From Heliocybe sulcata (Eukaryota > Basidiomycota > Agaricomycetes > Gloeophyllales > Gloeophyllaceae), in the NCBI GenBank assembly GCA_004369045.1, contig ML213510.1, forward strand, positions 20,631 to 84,630: a DNA stretch of 64,000 nucleotides, given 5' to 3'. The position numbers were made by a program, and so were the translations under genes. The stretch's first letter is position 1. Every line of letters begins with the position of its first letter. Below are positions 1 to 13,300 of this stretch, piece by piece. Under the pieces are notes generated by a model. That model worked only from the letters and a program-made list of their open reading frames with translations, made no database searches and was not told the DNA's origin.

Positions 1-83
1 CTTGTGGACGCGTCCTCGCACCTGCGCACCAGTCCCATCATTCCAGTGCATTCCACCTTTTGTCTCCCTTCTCTTTCCATGCA

Positions 84-3000
84 ATGGTCTCGCTACCCTC
101 GCCATCATCATCGCCGACCTTGAACCCGCAAGAATCTTCATCGAGCTCGTCTGGTCGTAAACGGCAGCGCTCGCTTTCCATGCAATCCGACGCCTCATCC
201 GCCAAACGATCGGCCTCCGAAGGGCCCTACCAGGAGTCGCCACCACAGGCCTCGCATTCAAATGCCATGGCTCATGATAATGATACTCAGATGAGTGAAC
301 TTGATGCAGAAGACAACTTGGAGCCTCCATCTTCTTCACCTGCCACCACTAGTGTGCCCAAGTACACACTCATGACAGGTCCAAAAAAACTCGAGGCTGT
401 CGCATTAGTCAAACCAGTCCCCATGTCCGCAGGACAGACATGGTATGTTGTATCTAGAGCATGGTACAGGCGATGGGAGAAGGCATGCACCGGCCAGGTG
501 GACAAGGATGGACCAGTAGAAGAAAAGGATCTTGGGCCTGTAGACAACTCGGACATCCTCGACAAGGACGGTAATCTACTCACATCTGTCACAGAAGGTG
601 TGGATGTTGAGTTTGTGCCGAAATCAGTCTGGAGGATGCTTGAACATTGGTGAGTCTCATTTCGGCTACGAACAATCTAATACCTAGGGTTGAGCTGAAC
701 TCGGGTCAATCAAGGTACGGTGAATGTGAAACGCCTATATCTAGAGCAGTCATTCTCCGAGGCATCTCGCGACAGCCAGTCCTGGAGATCCACGTCCCCC
801 GATTCCGAGTCTTTCGTCTCACCCAAAGCCCTGATCCATTCAAGTCAAACGCCACTCCCGTACATGTCTCCGCTAGTTCGATGTCCACGGTCTCAGAGCT
901 ACTTCACCGACTACGACACGCCGTCGCGCCCGAAGATCCCGAAAATTACGTTATCTACCGGGTCGATAACGATGACCTGGAGGGCAGTCATTGTACCGTG
1001 CAGCAGCTTTTAACCTCGCAAATGGAGAAAATTCCAGAGAGTGAAGAAAATATCGAAGCATCGACAATTAGTTCCGGAGATACATTTGTGGTGGAGGTAC
1101 AGGAGGATGGGAAGTGGCTCGTTGGCCCGCACGTCGCTGTAGGATCTGGGGCCAACGCCCGGCCCACTGTAAATGCTTCCACCGAGACTGCCCCTCTGTT
1201 TACCGAAGACAATGCATTCTTCGGACGGAGCCCTCCTGCGTCACAATTAAAAAATGCCGTTAGCAAGACGACCTCCGACGCCTCCGCCTTCAAACCGTCC
1301 TCCGCTCTCGTATCCACTCCGTCTAGTCGTTCAAAGTCATTGCAGGAACCAGGTAGTCTCGGTTTGGGAAACATGTAAGTGAGCTGGCGTGTGCATAGCC
1401 CGGCCAACTGACGTGCGTATTCAGGGGTAACACATGTTTCATGAACTCGGCACTGCAATGCCTGGCACATACGAAGGAGCTGACAGAGTATTTCCTGAGT
1501 GCGTTTTATCCATTTGTCCAGGGAATACCATCCCTGCCATACATGCACGTCTCACGCACGCGTTCGTCCATCTCGCTTCCTAGCGGGCGTCTTCCAGGAC
1601 GAACTGAACCCAGACAACCCGCTCGGCATGCACGGTGCGATTGCGGAGGCCTTCGGTGCGCTTCTCCAGCGGATATGGGCGACGAACTCCGTCTCGTCGT
1701 CGTACTCGCCGAGGGAGTTTAAGCAGGCGCTGCAGAGATTTGCGCCGCAGTTCAGCGGGTACCAGCAACACGACTCACAGGAACTTGTGGCATTCCTGCT
1801 CGATGGGCTTCATGAAGATCTCAATCGGATCAAGAAGAAGCCGTATGTGGAGAAGCCCGACTGGGAGGGAGGTGGGGATAAGGAGCTCATTGAGTTGGCG
1901 AAGAAGTCGTGGGATGGGTACCTACTTCGCAACGATAGTGTGATCGTCGACCTGTTCCAAGGGCAGTATAGAAGCACTCTGGTCTGCCCTGAGTGTCGAA
2001 AGGTGAGAATGTATCCTGCGAGTGGTGTTTGAGTTGTTGATCATATATGGGCGCCCACAGGTCTCCATCACGTTCGATCCGTTCATGTATCTAACTTTGC
2101 CTTTGCCGGTGAAGAAGAAATGGAAGCATGAGATCTACTACGTCCCTTGGGATCTCAACAAGCAGCATGTAAAGGTGATACTACTCGGTTCATTGTCCGC
2201 GCAGACTGTCTGACGATTGGAATCCTCTCAGCTCCCCATTGAGATCAATCGCGATGCGTCCTTCAAGGAACTGAGGCAACTCCTTGGAAGATGGATGGGC
2301 GCTCCGCCTGACAATGTATGCCATATTTCCGATAGCTGAGATAGCAAGCTCACGTTTTTCCCCAGCTTCTCCCATTGGAAATATTCAGCCACCGGTTTTA
2401 CAAGCTTTTCGACGATAACTGTCTTTGTGGAGACGTGGGCGCCAGCGACACTATTGTCTGCTTCGAGCTACCTTGCAATGCTCAACTGAGCCCAAAATAC
2501 AAGCGGCAGCCTGGTGATCCATTCATCATGCCTGTTTTCCTCTGCGATGTCACTCCATCTCGCGTGTCGTCGTATGGTCGATCCAATAATGCCAGTCTAT
2601 TCGGGTATCCGTTCATATCCGTCATCACCGATGAGCAAGCGCGGAGTTTCGATCTGATGTATGGTGCCGTGGTAGAGCGTCTATCTCGATGGACGGCCAA
2701 TGCGAGGCATCTATACTCTTGGGAGGAAGGTACCGCGGATGATATGGAAGAAGTACCAATTCCGATTGCTGGTTTTCCGTCTGTCATTTCCGTCACGGAG
2801 TTCAAGGAGAACGGCGACATCGTGACTGTGGACGAAGCTGTACCGGAGGAGGGTGACATCGTTGATGAGAAGACGGAGCTCGTCCAAGAAGACGTTACCA
2901 TGAATGGTAGTCCTGGAGGGGTTCCCAAGATCACTGGGCCCAAGCAAGATGTCTTCAACTTGCGGCTACAATCTGGACATGAGAAGTTCGGTTCTGGTTA

Positions 3001-4474
3001 CGGTAGCAATGGGCTCAGTATTCCATGGGAGAAGCGGGAAGAGGCTGCACGGAGAGCGTCACCTGGAGACCCCGCCCCTGTCCTCCTACAGGAGGGCGAC
3101 GCGTTCTTTTGCGAGTTTGATGAGTACATGAAAGATCTCTTCTTCGGGGACACAAAGTCGTCTTGGGAGCATGCTCTCTGGGAGCGCTTTGAGACCGTCA
3201 TCCATCCAGAGTACGAGGAAGCGAAGAAGTCGGCGGAGAAGACGCAGAATCGTGGTATTTCGCTCCAGGATTGCATGGCGGAGTTCACCAGAGAGGAGCA
3301 GCTCGGTGAGGACGACCTATGGTACTGCCCCCAATGCAAGGAGCACCGGCAAGCGACCAAAAAATTTGACCTGTGGACGGTGCCAGATATTCTTGTGGTG
3401 CACCTCAAGCGGTTCAGCAACAGCCGGATGCTCCGGGACAAGATAGACGCTTTCGTGGATTTCCCGGTAGAGGGTCTGGATCTCACTGAATTGGCAGGAG
3501 AGCGGCAAACGGCGAAGAACTTGCGGGCTCAGGGTCTTGACGTCAGTGAATTCGGGGATCTGGATGGACCGCTCATCTATGATTTGTACGCCGTGGACGA
3601 GCACTTGGGTGGACTTGGAGGAGGACACTACCGAGCGTACGCTCACAACCATGTCACGGACAAGTGGTATCATTTCGACGACTCCTTCGTGACACCTGCC
3701 AAACCTACGGACGCTGTGGTAAGCCTGGTCAGGAATGCGTATAAGTACTTCGCTGACTTTCCACTCCAGAACGCCAATGCCTACCTACTCTTCTACAAGC
3801 GACGCACCAGTAGACCACTTGGCGGAAAGACACACGCCAAGATAGAAGAGGCGCGTTCAAAACCCCATCATTACCCGAATAGCAGCGAGGCTGATGCTGA
3901 CATCGCCGCCCACGATTCGCAACTCCCCCTCTCGCCCGACGCTGTAGCGCCGGTCTCAGGCCTGACCAAGGACCTACTCTTCTCCTCCATGGGCCTGTCC
4001 TCTGCCCTCCCCTACCGCAACCTCCCCAGTCCCGTTATCTCTTCCGGCTCGTCTCCGCCCCTGCTCGACGACGGCGACGGCGAAATCGAGCCTCCGTCTT
4101 TTGATGACTCACAATTCGACGACCTCCTGGCGAGCAGCAACGATCCCGATCCCCTCGGGTTCGCGAATAAGCGCTTCGACTTCCCGAGCCCGTCGAGCCA
4201 CGCGTCGCCCACGTCGTCGAACGAAGTGGAGGTGGACGACGAGGATCGGGTGGATAACTGGATGAACTTTCCCCCGAGTGCACCTGCGCCTGCGAAGATG
4301 TGGGACGTGGATTATAAGCCGGAGGAGAGCCAGAGTCCGCTGCCGAGCAGTAGTGACGGGCTGTCGCCAGTGTTGTCGCCGGTGTCGGATAACCCCTTTA
4401 CGGAGGCGGCAGGCGAAGGGGACTTGGAGCCTCCGGATATTAGCAGCTCGCATTCTACAAGGGGTCTGGTCTAA
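84..4474 (+). CDS. UBP12: Ubiquitin-specific protease, DUSP-UBL type (Ubp12/USP15 subfamily)
   Basis: Cysteine protease that removes ubiquitin from proteins. Proposed exons: 84-649, 715-1374, 1425-1498, 1584-2002, 2061-2174, 2232-2315, 2366-4474; they sum to 4026 nt (1341 aa), in frame, with GT-AG introns of 50-85 nt. An N-terminal DUSP domain (TWYVVSRAWYRRWEKAC, ending at EHW-YG across intron 1) is followed by the Cys box GNTCFMNSALQCL (Cys413), the QQHDSQE box, the zinc-ribbon pairs CPEC and CPQC, a long acidic insertion between the two catalytic halves, and the His box GGGHYRAYAHN (His1060) with FDDS after it. The tail is Ser/Pro/Asp-rich and looks disordered. The first ATG in the open frame (84) is used; any upstream exon lies outside the window. 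Family membership is secure. The Ubp12/USP15 name rests on DUSP plus the split catalytic domain. It converges on the DAK gene with 214 bp between the stops. Confidence 0.93.
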
Positions 4475-4688
4475 GGACGTCCGGATCTGTAGCTTATCAT
4501 GTTTAATCGCATACATACACATTGTAGTCTCAAGTTCTGTCCTTGCTATCACTCGCATTGTCACGAAGTACAATCCATCGTATCATCATACAGCAACAAC
4601 GTTTACAGTGTACAACATGGGCTGGTATGCGAATGTTACAGTACTGTTACACTTATGCTCGAGTTCAAAGCAGACAGATGTCGGGCCT

Positions 4689-6974
4689 CTATCCCAGCAA
4701 CCCCTCCAAAATCGCCTTGACGCCCCACGCACCGGGGTCGGGTACCTTCTCTTGCTTCAACCTATCCCCCTCCACGTACGCGCTCCGACCGGCCTTGGCT
4801 TCGACATCACGTGTTTTGTCGGCGGCTGCGGCAGCTTTCTTGACCGCACCTATAGACCCACCAAATTAGCATCGGTACTCAAATACAAATAAAGACAAGA
4901 GGACTGGCAGAGAGACGCACCAACAAAGTTCTCCCCCGAGGCGAGCGCGTCGGAGAACGCCGCGAGCGGGTCGACCAGCGTCCGACTAGGGGGCCTCGCC
5001 CGTGTGTACGTGTACAACTTCTCCAATGCCTCCTTTACACTCTCTTTCCACACGCCCTCGCCTACCTGCCCCTTGCCCTCTCCATGCGCTTGCAACGCCT
5101 GAGCCAGCGCAGAGAAATAGATGCTGTAGAGCGCGCCGCTCGTCCCGCCCATCGCGCTCTCCGCGACCTCCGAGACGGCGATGACGCTGCCCACGACGTC
5201 GTCGCCGCGTATCTGGCCCGAGGCGATGCGCGAGAGGACGGCGGATGCCCCGGATTTGAGCGTGAGCCCGCAGTCGCCGTCGCCGGCGATGGTGTCCATG
5301 CGCGTGATCTCGGGCTCTTCGTTGATGACCCTCTGGCAGGCGGATTTGATCGCGGATATGAAGGAGCTGGGGTCGGGGGCGGAGAGGGTCTGGGAGGAGG
5401 TGAGGAGGGCCGCGGCGGAGTCTGGCTTCTTCTGCGAGGTGGGGATCGTGGAAGGGGGAGGGGAGGCGGTGGACCAGCGCCAGCCCGGGGCGGAGGCGGG
5501 GGAGTCGAGGAGGGAAAGGATTAGGTCTGTGGAGGGAGAGGCTGAGCCCGCGGGAGGGAGGAGGAGGAGGGTGATGGAGAAGCCGGGCATGTTGAGGCTA
5601 GACTGTGTTTCCGTACGGGATCCGAATCCGAATCAGGATTATGCATTACAAGAGTGGTGGATCGGGACTGACCATGAAGCTCCCCGAAAGAACACGATGA
5701 ACCTTTACACCCTTTCCCTGTAATCCCTTGACGGCCTCTCCCACCACCGCGCACATCTCCAAATCGCTCACCCCACCCAAGTTATTCACCATTAGTACGA
5801 CCTCGTCGCTCCCGTCGTTTTTGAAGTCGACGAATCCGCGGTCCTTGTCGGAGGTGTTGGTGATGAATTCCAGGAGTTGGGGAATGAGCTTCGAGAGCGG
5901 GGGGACGGGGGAGAGCCGGGCGTGGCCGGGCTCGTTGTGGATGCCCATGCCGATTTCAATTTCATCGCTTTTTAGGTGAGATTGGGATGCGGCGGTGCCC
6001 GGGACCTACATCAGAAGAAAGTGGTGAGATGAGAATGAGAGAGGGGAAGACAAGAGGCACTGACGTGAGTGTGTTCGAGGCCTACGCCGATCGTGCCGAG
6101 GCGGGAGGCGGCCCATTCTGCGAGGGAGTAGACTTCGGGGAGAGAGGCGCCGTTCCGGGCGAGAGCACCCGCAAGCTTGTAGACGAGGACGGTGCCCGCT
6201 AGGCCACTGCGAACGGCATTGGTGTCAATTAGATTGGGGCGTATGCACGTTGGGAAAGAGACACGTACCGCCTTCCGACGATCTTGCCCTGACTCCTGCC
6301 GACTGCGACGTCGTCGCCGACAATGAGGAACTTGACTTTGTCGGCCTTGTCGGGGTGGAGGGCTGCATATTGTTCTTTGGCGAGGCCGAAGTTGAGGACG
6401 TCACCGGTATAGTTTCTAGAAGAGGGGGCGGCGGGTTTAAGGTCGAGAAGTCTAGTTGGGAATAGAAGGGAAGAGGGACTAAGGGTTCAAGCTTACTTGA
6501 CTATGATGAGCGTTCTAACCAGAGGTCATATATCAGAGGCCGCAGACTGGATAAGATAGGAGAACGCACCCCTTCTCGTTATCCACCAGGTCGATCCCCC
6601 TGCGCACTTGTACGGCATTGGGCGAAGCAAAAACGCTCCCGCAGACAGCAGCTAGTGGGATCTCGTTAGCCACAGAGCACAAACCATATTTAGCTGACGC
6701 ACCGGTCAATATCCCGTCGCCTACGAAGCCGGCATGGGCAGGCTCGTGGCCGGACCCGCCTCCGCAGATTATGGCAACCTTGGAGCGGTCGGGCTCGTTG
6801 ATGTATACGACTGGGGTAATTTGGGATCAGAGTCGGTCACGGCAGTTGCAATGAGAGCTCACCCTTCTCATTGGGATCGAGAGCAAGGGCAGGATTCAAC
6901 CTGCAGAGGCCCTCGAGCGAGTCGACGACGAGTCTGTCTGGGGAGTTGAGGAAGTGTTTGTTCTGGACGGACAT
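4689..6974 (-). CDS. DAK1: Dihydroxyacetone (glycerone) kinase
   Basis: ATP-dependent kinase that phosphorylates dihydroxyacetone to DHAP, for glycerol use and DHA detoxification in the cytosol. Exons on the minus strand: 6974-6863, 6810-6703, 6651-6570, 6514-6497, 6415-6269, 6206-6065, 6005-5673, 5602-4921, 4849-4689; total 1785 nt, 594 aa, close to the yeast enzymes. The N-terminal DhaK domain shows the glycine loop CGGGSGHEPAHAGFVG, the NYTGD box and the EHTHVPG segment containing the substrate-binding histidine; FMSSLNMPGFS leads into the linker. The C-terminal DhaL domain shows MDTIAGDGDCGLT (Mg-ATP aspartates) and SAMGGTSGALYSI. One exon is only 18 nt. The ATG at 6974 is chosen because the protein then begins at the usual place (MSVQNKHFLN). 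No key residue appears lost. Confidence 0.95.
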
Positions 6975-7937
6975 GGTTGTATGGAAAGCAACTCATGGTG
7001 GGTCTTATATAGCGGTGAAGAGTCCAGTGACTGAGCGAGTGACTGGCCCGGGCTCGATCAGTCGTATTCCGTACCAGATCCGGCTGTTTCCGGTCCCATC
7101 TAATTAACGCACCTGATGCAGGCTCGAGGCCGTTGTACACATCCATTCTCGATTCTATGTACCTCTCAGGAATAACAGACACTCTCGTCGAGCTCATGCT
7201 AGTAAACGGCATTCATCATTCGTCCGAGCGAGCCTTCATAAACGACTCGATGTTCCCGGCCCGGGCGGGCCATTGATATCGTACGGACATGCTGCCTACA
7301 GCGCTCACGACCAATGTTCCGGGAACAGTGCGACCTTCTCAGTACCATATACTGATTATCTTCTACGTGTCCAGAATTTCCCTATGCTTGACAGCTCGAG
7401 CTGTTGGCCTCATAGCGGAGAGCGAGGTGAGGACCTTGGTTCCCCGGGTGCCGATCGTCTGCATGTAATCACCAACAGTGTCAACGGCGCTGTCAACGAC
7501 GCTCCTGACCATTCCGTTTCAAAGCCTGAGCATAGCTTCGTGGAAATGGCTTTCGAGAAATGTGAGTGGTTTACGTCAAATGAAACCGATCTTGATGACC
7601 GAACAAATTCATGGTTGATCAGCTCTTCTATGCGAACTGTGTTTCAAAGTCGCCGTATGCCAAGGGCCATCTGCTCCAACTGCGGGCTTATAGCTCACGA
7701 CTCTTGCTCTCGCCAGAAGAAGCCGGCGTGCTGGCCTCTGCAGACCTCGACGCCTGGCTTTGACTAGCAATAACTCAGGATGTTCGATGGTCTAATCCGC
7801 AGCATGCAGGTCACTCTTCTGCTAAGCGCAGCCCAGATGAGTGAATATATCTGATTGCTAGAAGTACATTCCTTTGCCGTGCACGCATTAGGCTAGATCC
7901 ATCCGCGTTTCCTTTCCATTCCTCCTAGCGTAGCTTA
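6975..7937. other. Intergenic region between DAK1 and the UCH gene
   Basis: The DAK1 promoter should lie just above 6975, and the UCH 3' UTR just above 7937 on that axis. A 164-codon open frame at 7273-7767 (+) has no recognisable domain, no clear start context and no intron signals tying it to a neighbour. I do not call it a gene. Confidence 0.5.
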
Positions 7938-9101
7938 TCACTCCGCCGGCGGACCCAGCGCCATCACATTGAAATTCATACTCGAGCTCCCCGAGATATA
8001 CCGTTCCTTGATAAACATCGCGACATCCTAGCCACCACCATCAGCATCATCGCCCCTTCGTATTATGCCGCAGCGCCACTCACTTGTAGCAGGTCCGTAC
8101 AAACCCCCCTATCCACCGGTCCGACCCTCCTCCCATCCAGCTCTACCAGCCTTATCTCCTCCTTCCCGCTCACCCCCACCTCGGCTTCTCTCGCGGTTTT
8201 GACGGGGGCCGTGACGAAGCAGGTGTAGTGCAGGTCGACGGAGGCGTCGGCGGAGGGCGCGGCTGATTGGCCAGAGGAGGCGGTGCTGGCGTGGATGGAG
8301 GCGAAAACGGGGGTCGTTTCCAGGAGGTGTGCGCGTTCGGAGGGGGATTTTTCTTGGCATTGCTCGATGTATGTTGCGAGGGCGGAGCCCGGTTTAAGAA
8401 CGACGTCGGACTACCGTGAATAATATTAGCGTTAGATACACGCTTAGAGTGTCAAGACGAGACTCACGTTCGCAAGGGCGTGGATCAATGCCATCGTCCC
8501 GCATGCGTTCCCGATCTGCACTCAAATCCATCAGCACCGTCCTCGCTTCTCTCCTCTTTACCTCCCTCTCCTCCTCACTGCACGATCAGAACGTGAGGAC
8601 TTACAGTTTGCTTGATAAACACAAGCGTCGGATCCAACTGACTCTCCTGACCCTTCATCGCCTCGTCTTCCTCCTTCCGCTTGCGCTCGTACTCATCAGT
8701 GATGGGAAAGCAGAGGATAACGGCTTTGACGGGTTGCGGAACAAGTGCGAGGAGCTAGCGTAGAGGGGGCAATCAGTTATCGAGAAAGGCTACGGGTGCG
8801 AGGGTGCAAGTGGGCAGGCGCAAGGTACGTGGAGCAAGGTCTTGGAGTGTAGGATGCAGGAAATGACGGACGCACCTCAGGATCTAGGCCGTATACATCG
8901 CAAAACTGGTGCTGGGACGTGATCAGGCCGGCTTGTTTCGCCCACTATGACCATCATCCATCATCTCGCGTCCAAGCTGAAGTATACAGGGACGCACGGA
9001 GTTTAGGACCTATATTCACGAGGTGGGTGAGTAGAGTATAGTGCAGAGGGAATATGAAAGACCTCTGGATTGCTTTCGAGGGGGATCCAGCGGGATGCCA
9101 T
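7938..9101 (-). CDS. Ubiquitin carboxyl-terminal hydrolase, UCH family (UCHL3/YUH1-like)
   Basis: Thiol protease that trims small adducts and propeptides from the ubiquitin C-terminus. Minus-strand exons: 9101-9063, 9009-8998, 8944-8876, 8754-8605, 8515-8468, 8410-8084, 8027-7938; total 735 nt, 244 aa, the normal size for a single-domain UCH (C12 peptidase). The N-terminus MASRWIPLESNPEV is typical. The catalytic set is complete: Gln and Cys in KQTIGNACGT (Gln and Cys codons on either side of an intron), His in DLHYTCF, Asp in VELDGRR. The second exon is a 12-nt micro-exon (V-L-N-S) that restores the conserved NPEVLNSWA sequence. The exon count is unusually high for so short a gene. It is the second deubiquitinase in this 10-kb stretch, but unrelated in fold to the USP gene. 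Confidence 0.93.
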
Positions 9102-10300
9102 GATGGTGATAGTCTATGTAAAACGATGGTGGCAGTGCTTTTTCCATAAATATCGGTCAGATCTCTTCATCTTGACTTGATCATGATCCGTCTGTCTACA
9201 CACAGCTATTATATTTATGATGCTAGGCGCGTAGCCTGAACTTGAGCCACACTTGGTTCTACGGGAAGAGACTATCGAGAACGCTCCTCTCAGCCATGCT
9301 GCCGGCGATTGAGAAGTGTTGATTATAGGTGAGCATGGATGCATCGCGATTCTACTCCCCCGACCGTCTGCTGCCGTAGATTTGTCTGGCAGCCCTGTTT
9401 GTCGGAGTTCTTCGGAGACTGCTATGGCAGAAAGTCGTAGGAGACACCTGCTGTTCCTCTCCTGAAGCGTGCGTACCGAAATAGACATGTTAGAGCGTTG
9501 ACTTGATAGTTTCAGATGGTGGCAGGGCCGGGCTGGACTTTATTTCCCGAATGGAAGAGCCAGACCGACGTCGCCAGCAAAGACATTATATCGACGAATT
9601 ATCACGACACAGCGCCGACATCATTCAGGGTATAGAGTTTGTGGAAGCCTGGAGTAAGTGGTTCATGGTCGGGGCGTATGCGAACGGCCTTCTCGCCTCC
9701 GCGGTTATTCTACCAGCCGTCGGACGTAGGTCTGGTTACGATATATCAATAGCGGCGTCAGGTGAGTTTCAACCATGTCCTCTCAGGAAAAAGTTTGTAC
9801 TCACAGACTATTGCATTATAGCTGTCATTTAATCCTGCTTGATATTACTGTCACCATTCGTCTCAGCAATAGCTGGGAGGTGGGCATAGCAGCCGGAGTC
9901 AAAAAATCTCGATAGGGAGTTTGTCTATCCAAGGAGTGCTTCTCGATACTACGAGGCCCAATAACGACACCTTCCATCTTTATCATAGGTATTTCAAGCA
10001 TATTAGTAGGTGGTATTATCACTTCTGGTATTCTTCTTCACGAGTAATCTACGATATCATGAATTTTGTCCCAAGACAGAGGTTGCAACTCGCGACTAAC
10101 AGTACCTTCCGATCCACTAGTAGTCACTCACCGGCCACCACCCAGGTAATGTTTCTCATTTGCACAGACTGGTGACGAACACAAGTGCGTCGCAGAGACA
10201 CAGAAACACAGAATCGGTAGAATAGTAATGATAAATTATTCCGATTGTCCGGAAAGATGAGACCGGAATGGAAAGGCCCGAGAACAGAGCAAGCTTCCTA
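9102..10300. other. Intergenic region between the UCH and ligase genes
   Basis: It holds the UCH promoter (just above 9101) and the ligase 3' side. A plus-strand stretch at about 9560-9770 is open, ends in a possible donor (GTGAGT near 9760) and contains a hydrophobic run (GAYANGLLASAVILPAVG). It matches no family I know and no complete exon chain could be built, so it is left as non-coding or a gene remnant. Confidence 0.4.
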
Positions 10301-13300
10301 TCAACCGCCGCCCTTTGTATTCGTGACGGACGCCAGCGGCTTTGAAGCAATTCTCTTCGCCCTCGGCTCTTCTCTCACCTCCCTCCTGTCTGTCTTTAGT
10401 CTTCTCGCAGCTCTGCCCTCATCAGCGTCTGCCAACTTCTCCTTCCACTCCTCCTCCTCCCTCTTCCTCTTCACCGGGCACGCGACTCCAGGACTTGCCG
10501 GGAATCCCCAGAGTCTGTTACACCAGTCGTCGAGATCCTTACCCGGTCTGTCCTTTCCGACAGCGGCGAGCGCGATGGTTTGGTACTCTGGAAGAGATGT
10601 GGCGTCTGACCAGGTGCGTTCGGATCGGCGGAAGACTTTCGAGATGCGGGGGAAACGGAGAGCGTAATACTGATAGGTGCATTAATTAGCATCATGCATG
10701 GAAGTGACGAATACAGAAGAGACGACGAACTTTGCTTGATCGGTTCTTCGTAAACCCAGCGCCGAAGACTTCGATAACGATCGGGTCCTCGAGTATCACC
10801 TCGGGCTTCGGGAAACCATTCATACCACTCATAGTGTAAGTTAGTTGATCTGGGGACTGCGAGCTTGTCAGCTTGACTGCATATACAGTATTTCCGCTCG
10901 GAAGACGTAACCATCGCAGAAGACGTACGTGGTCACCATAGAGCATCGTGTCAGAAGCACGGATCCGGAAGTTCAGCTGCTCCAGATCTTCGCGGCTCAG
11001 TCCATATGATACCTCGAAGAGGATATGGAATCCACGTTCCGCAGGGGGCTGCGTGCAACCAAGTAAGTTCATTTAGAACTAAACATAAGTGAAAGGACGT
11101 GACTGACGTCGCCTTTACAATCTTCGACATTTTTCAGAGCACCGAGGTAAAAGGTCGTATACGTCCCAGGTGCGACTGATAGTGACCTTTTAGTCAGCAG
11201 GACATAGTAGTCAAGCAACATCCCCCTCACCTCTCAGTTCCCGTCCTCGATCTTTGTCCCATCTTGCCGCGAGGAGTACCAGGTCCACCGCATCTCCGTA
11301 ACCAGGTATATAGTCCTTTTTGAGCTACGGAATACCGATCATGTTAGCATTGTATACAGGCGGCGGCAAATGAACGTAGGCGCATACTTTAACCCAAGGA
11401 CTCCACCCACCATACCACCCACTCTCAGATTTCAATACTAGCCCCTCCTCGCGCCTTGTCAATGTACCCGCAAACACGTCTCTCATCCTCTCGGCCCCCT
11501 CTCCCTCACCCGCTTCCCCTATGCAGAATCGCTCAGCGATCATTGTGTACCCTCGTTCGGGGACGATGAGTGACTCAAGCAGCGCGCGGCGGGCGGCGTA
11601 GGGGGTGGACAGGAGGGAGAGGTCGTCGAGGAGGAGCAGGTCGAAGAAGACAAGGGCGAGGTGGCGTGGAGAGGAGGTGCTTGTGCATGAGGTCTGGGAG
11701 TCGCTGTGGGGGTTGTCAAGTACGAGAAGGACGGATGAATGCGGGTTTGGCACGCACTTGTCTACCGGGGGGGCTCGGAACCGCCGGCACCCTCGGACGC
11801 CTTGAGCGGTGCTCTCGATGAGGTCGCCGATGTGGTAGAACTCTGTTGTCAGATTATACCGTATTATAAACATGCAAATAAGAGACGAGCAATACGGCCC
11901 ACAGCCGACATACCATCGATTTTGTTCGTCTCTTCGCAGAAAGCGACCATCTCAGCTTCCAGTACTATGCTCTTCCGAATCTTCGTGTGGCTTCGTTTAC
12001 GAGGACTGAGACGAGGCCTGGAACCATCCGAGTCTTCAAATCCGAGCGAGCGTAGGATTATTCTATGCACGACGCCCTGTAAATTCTGACGGACGAAGGA
12101 ATAGACACGAAGACTGACGGGTGGACAGCAAATCGATCCATCGTCGAATCTCGTCTGCTCTTGCTGTAAATCGTTATCCCCGGCGTACCATCACTAAGGA
12201 CTTGGACATGAATCTGAGCACGCTCGCCGTCGTACTTGGTCTCAGCCCAAATGCGGTTGGTGGCAGCGAATTGCTGGAGAGCGTGCGCGCACGATTGAGC
12301 TTTGCGGCATTTGGGAATCTGCACGAGACAATGCCACAGATGTTAGTAATAGGTCTGAGACGATGATGGGCGGGAACTGGTATAGCTCACCTGTATCGGA
12401 ACTCCGACTTGTGGCTTGCAAATCATGAGTGGCAGAATTGATTCTAGTGCTCTAGCAGCGTCTTCGAACGAACTAGTACGGCTGTAAGTTCTCAGCAAGA
12501 CCCTGCTGGGATCCCATATCTTCATTGCATCCTCTTTCGTCAACATCGTTACTGCGTTGCTGTTATACTGCTTCAGAGCAGCTGTATAATGCATCTCATT
12601 TAGCGGGTATAGAACGGGCCGCAAGTCTTTCAAGATGATCTGTGTGACGAAAGAAGCGGCGCTAGGAGTGAGGCAGGAGTATATCGAAGTCAACATGTCG
12701 AGGCGAGGACGCCGGTGGGACTTGGGATGGTTGGCGCGTATCGCACTGGATGAGTAGGCGGATGTTGAGGCAAGCTCGGTGAGGAAGGTGTCGAGGTCTT
12801 GGAGAGAAATTTGGTCTTGCTGCGCGAAATCTTGCGTCTATTGTCCGGAGTTGGTCAGCCACGGTGATAGATTAAGCACACCGGCGTAAAATACTAGCAT
12901 CCGACATAGATTGCATAACATCCTCAATGACTGTACCTAAGCAACCTTTCGTCGACTGCGCGTCCCAGTTCGCGAGGCGGTCTCTTGCAGCACGCGGTGC
13001 GGACGCGAAGATCTTGATGAGATACTGAGCGAGCCTTGACTCTTGCAACTCATATTTGCGGCAGACGTCTTCCTCCGGGAAGAGAGAGCGAAATACTACA
13101 GCCGTGGCGTTCGCCGGAGCCCGCCCCTGGTCGTCTGTTAACTCAGCTACCCAGCGGCGGAAAATCTCCAGAACAGGTGCAGGCTGTGTCCCCCTCTGGC
13201 TGAACCGTGCTTTACGTGGTTGAATACGCGATATGTTTTCGAGCAGTGATATAAAACTGTTGTGGTTAGGATGGACGCGTTGTGGGAGAGGAGAATACTC

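Noticed and set aside
7273-7767. 164-codon open frame on the plus strand
   Set aside because: No domain, no conserved-looking blocks, no splice links, and it lies in the intergenic space of two minus-strand genes.
9503-9832. Possible small membrane-protein gene
   Set aside because: One hydrophobic run and possible splice sites, but no exon chain leads to a complete protein and no family is known.
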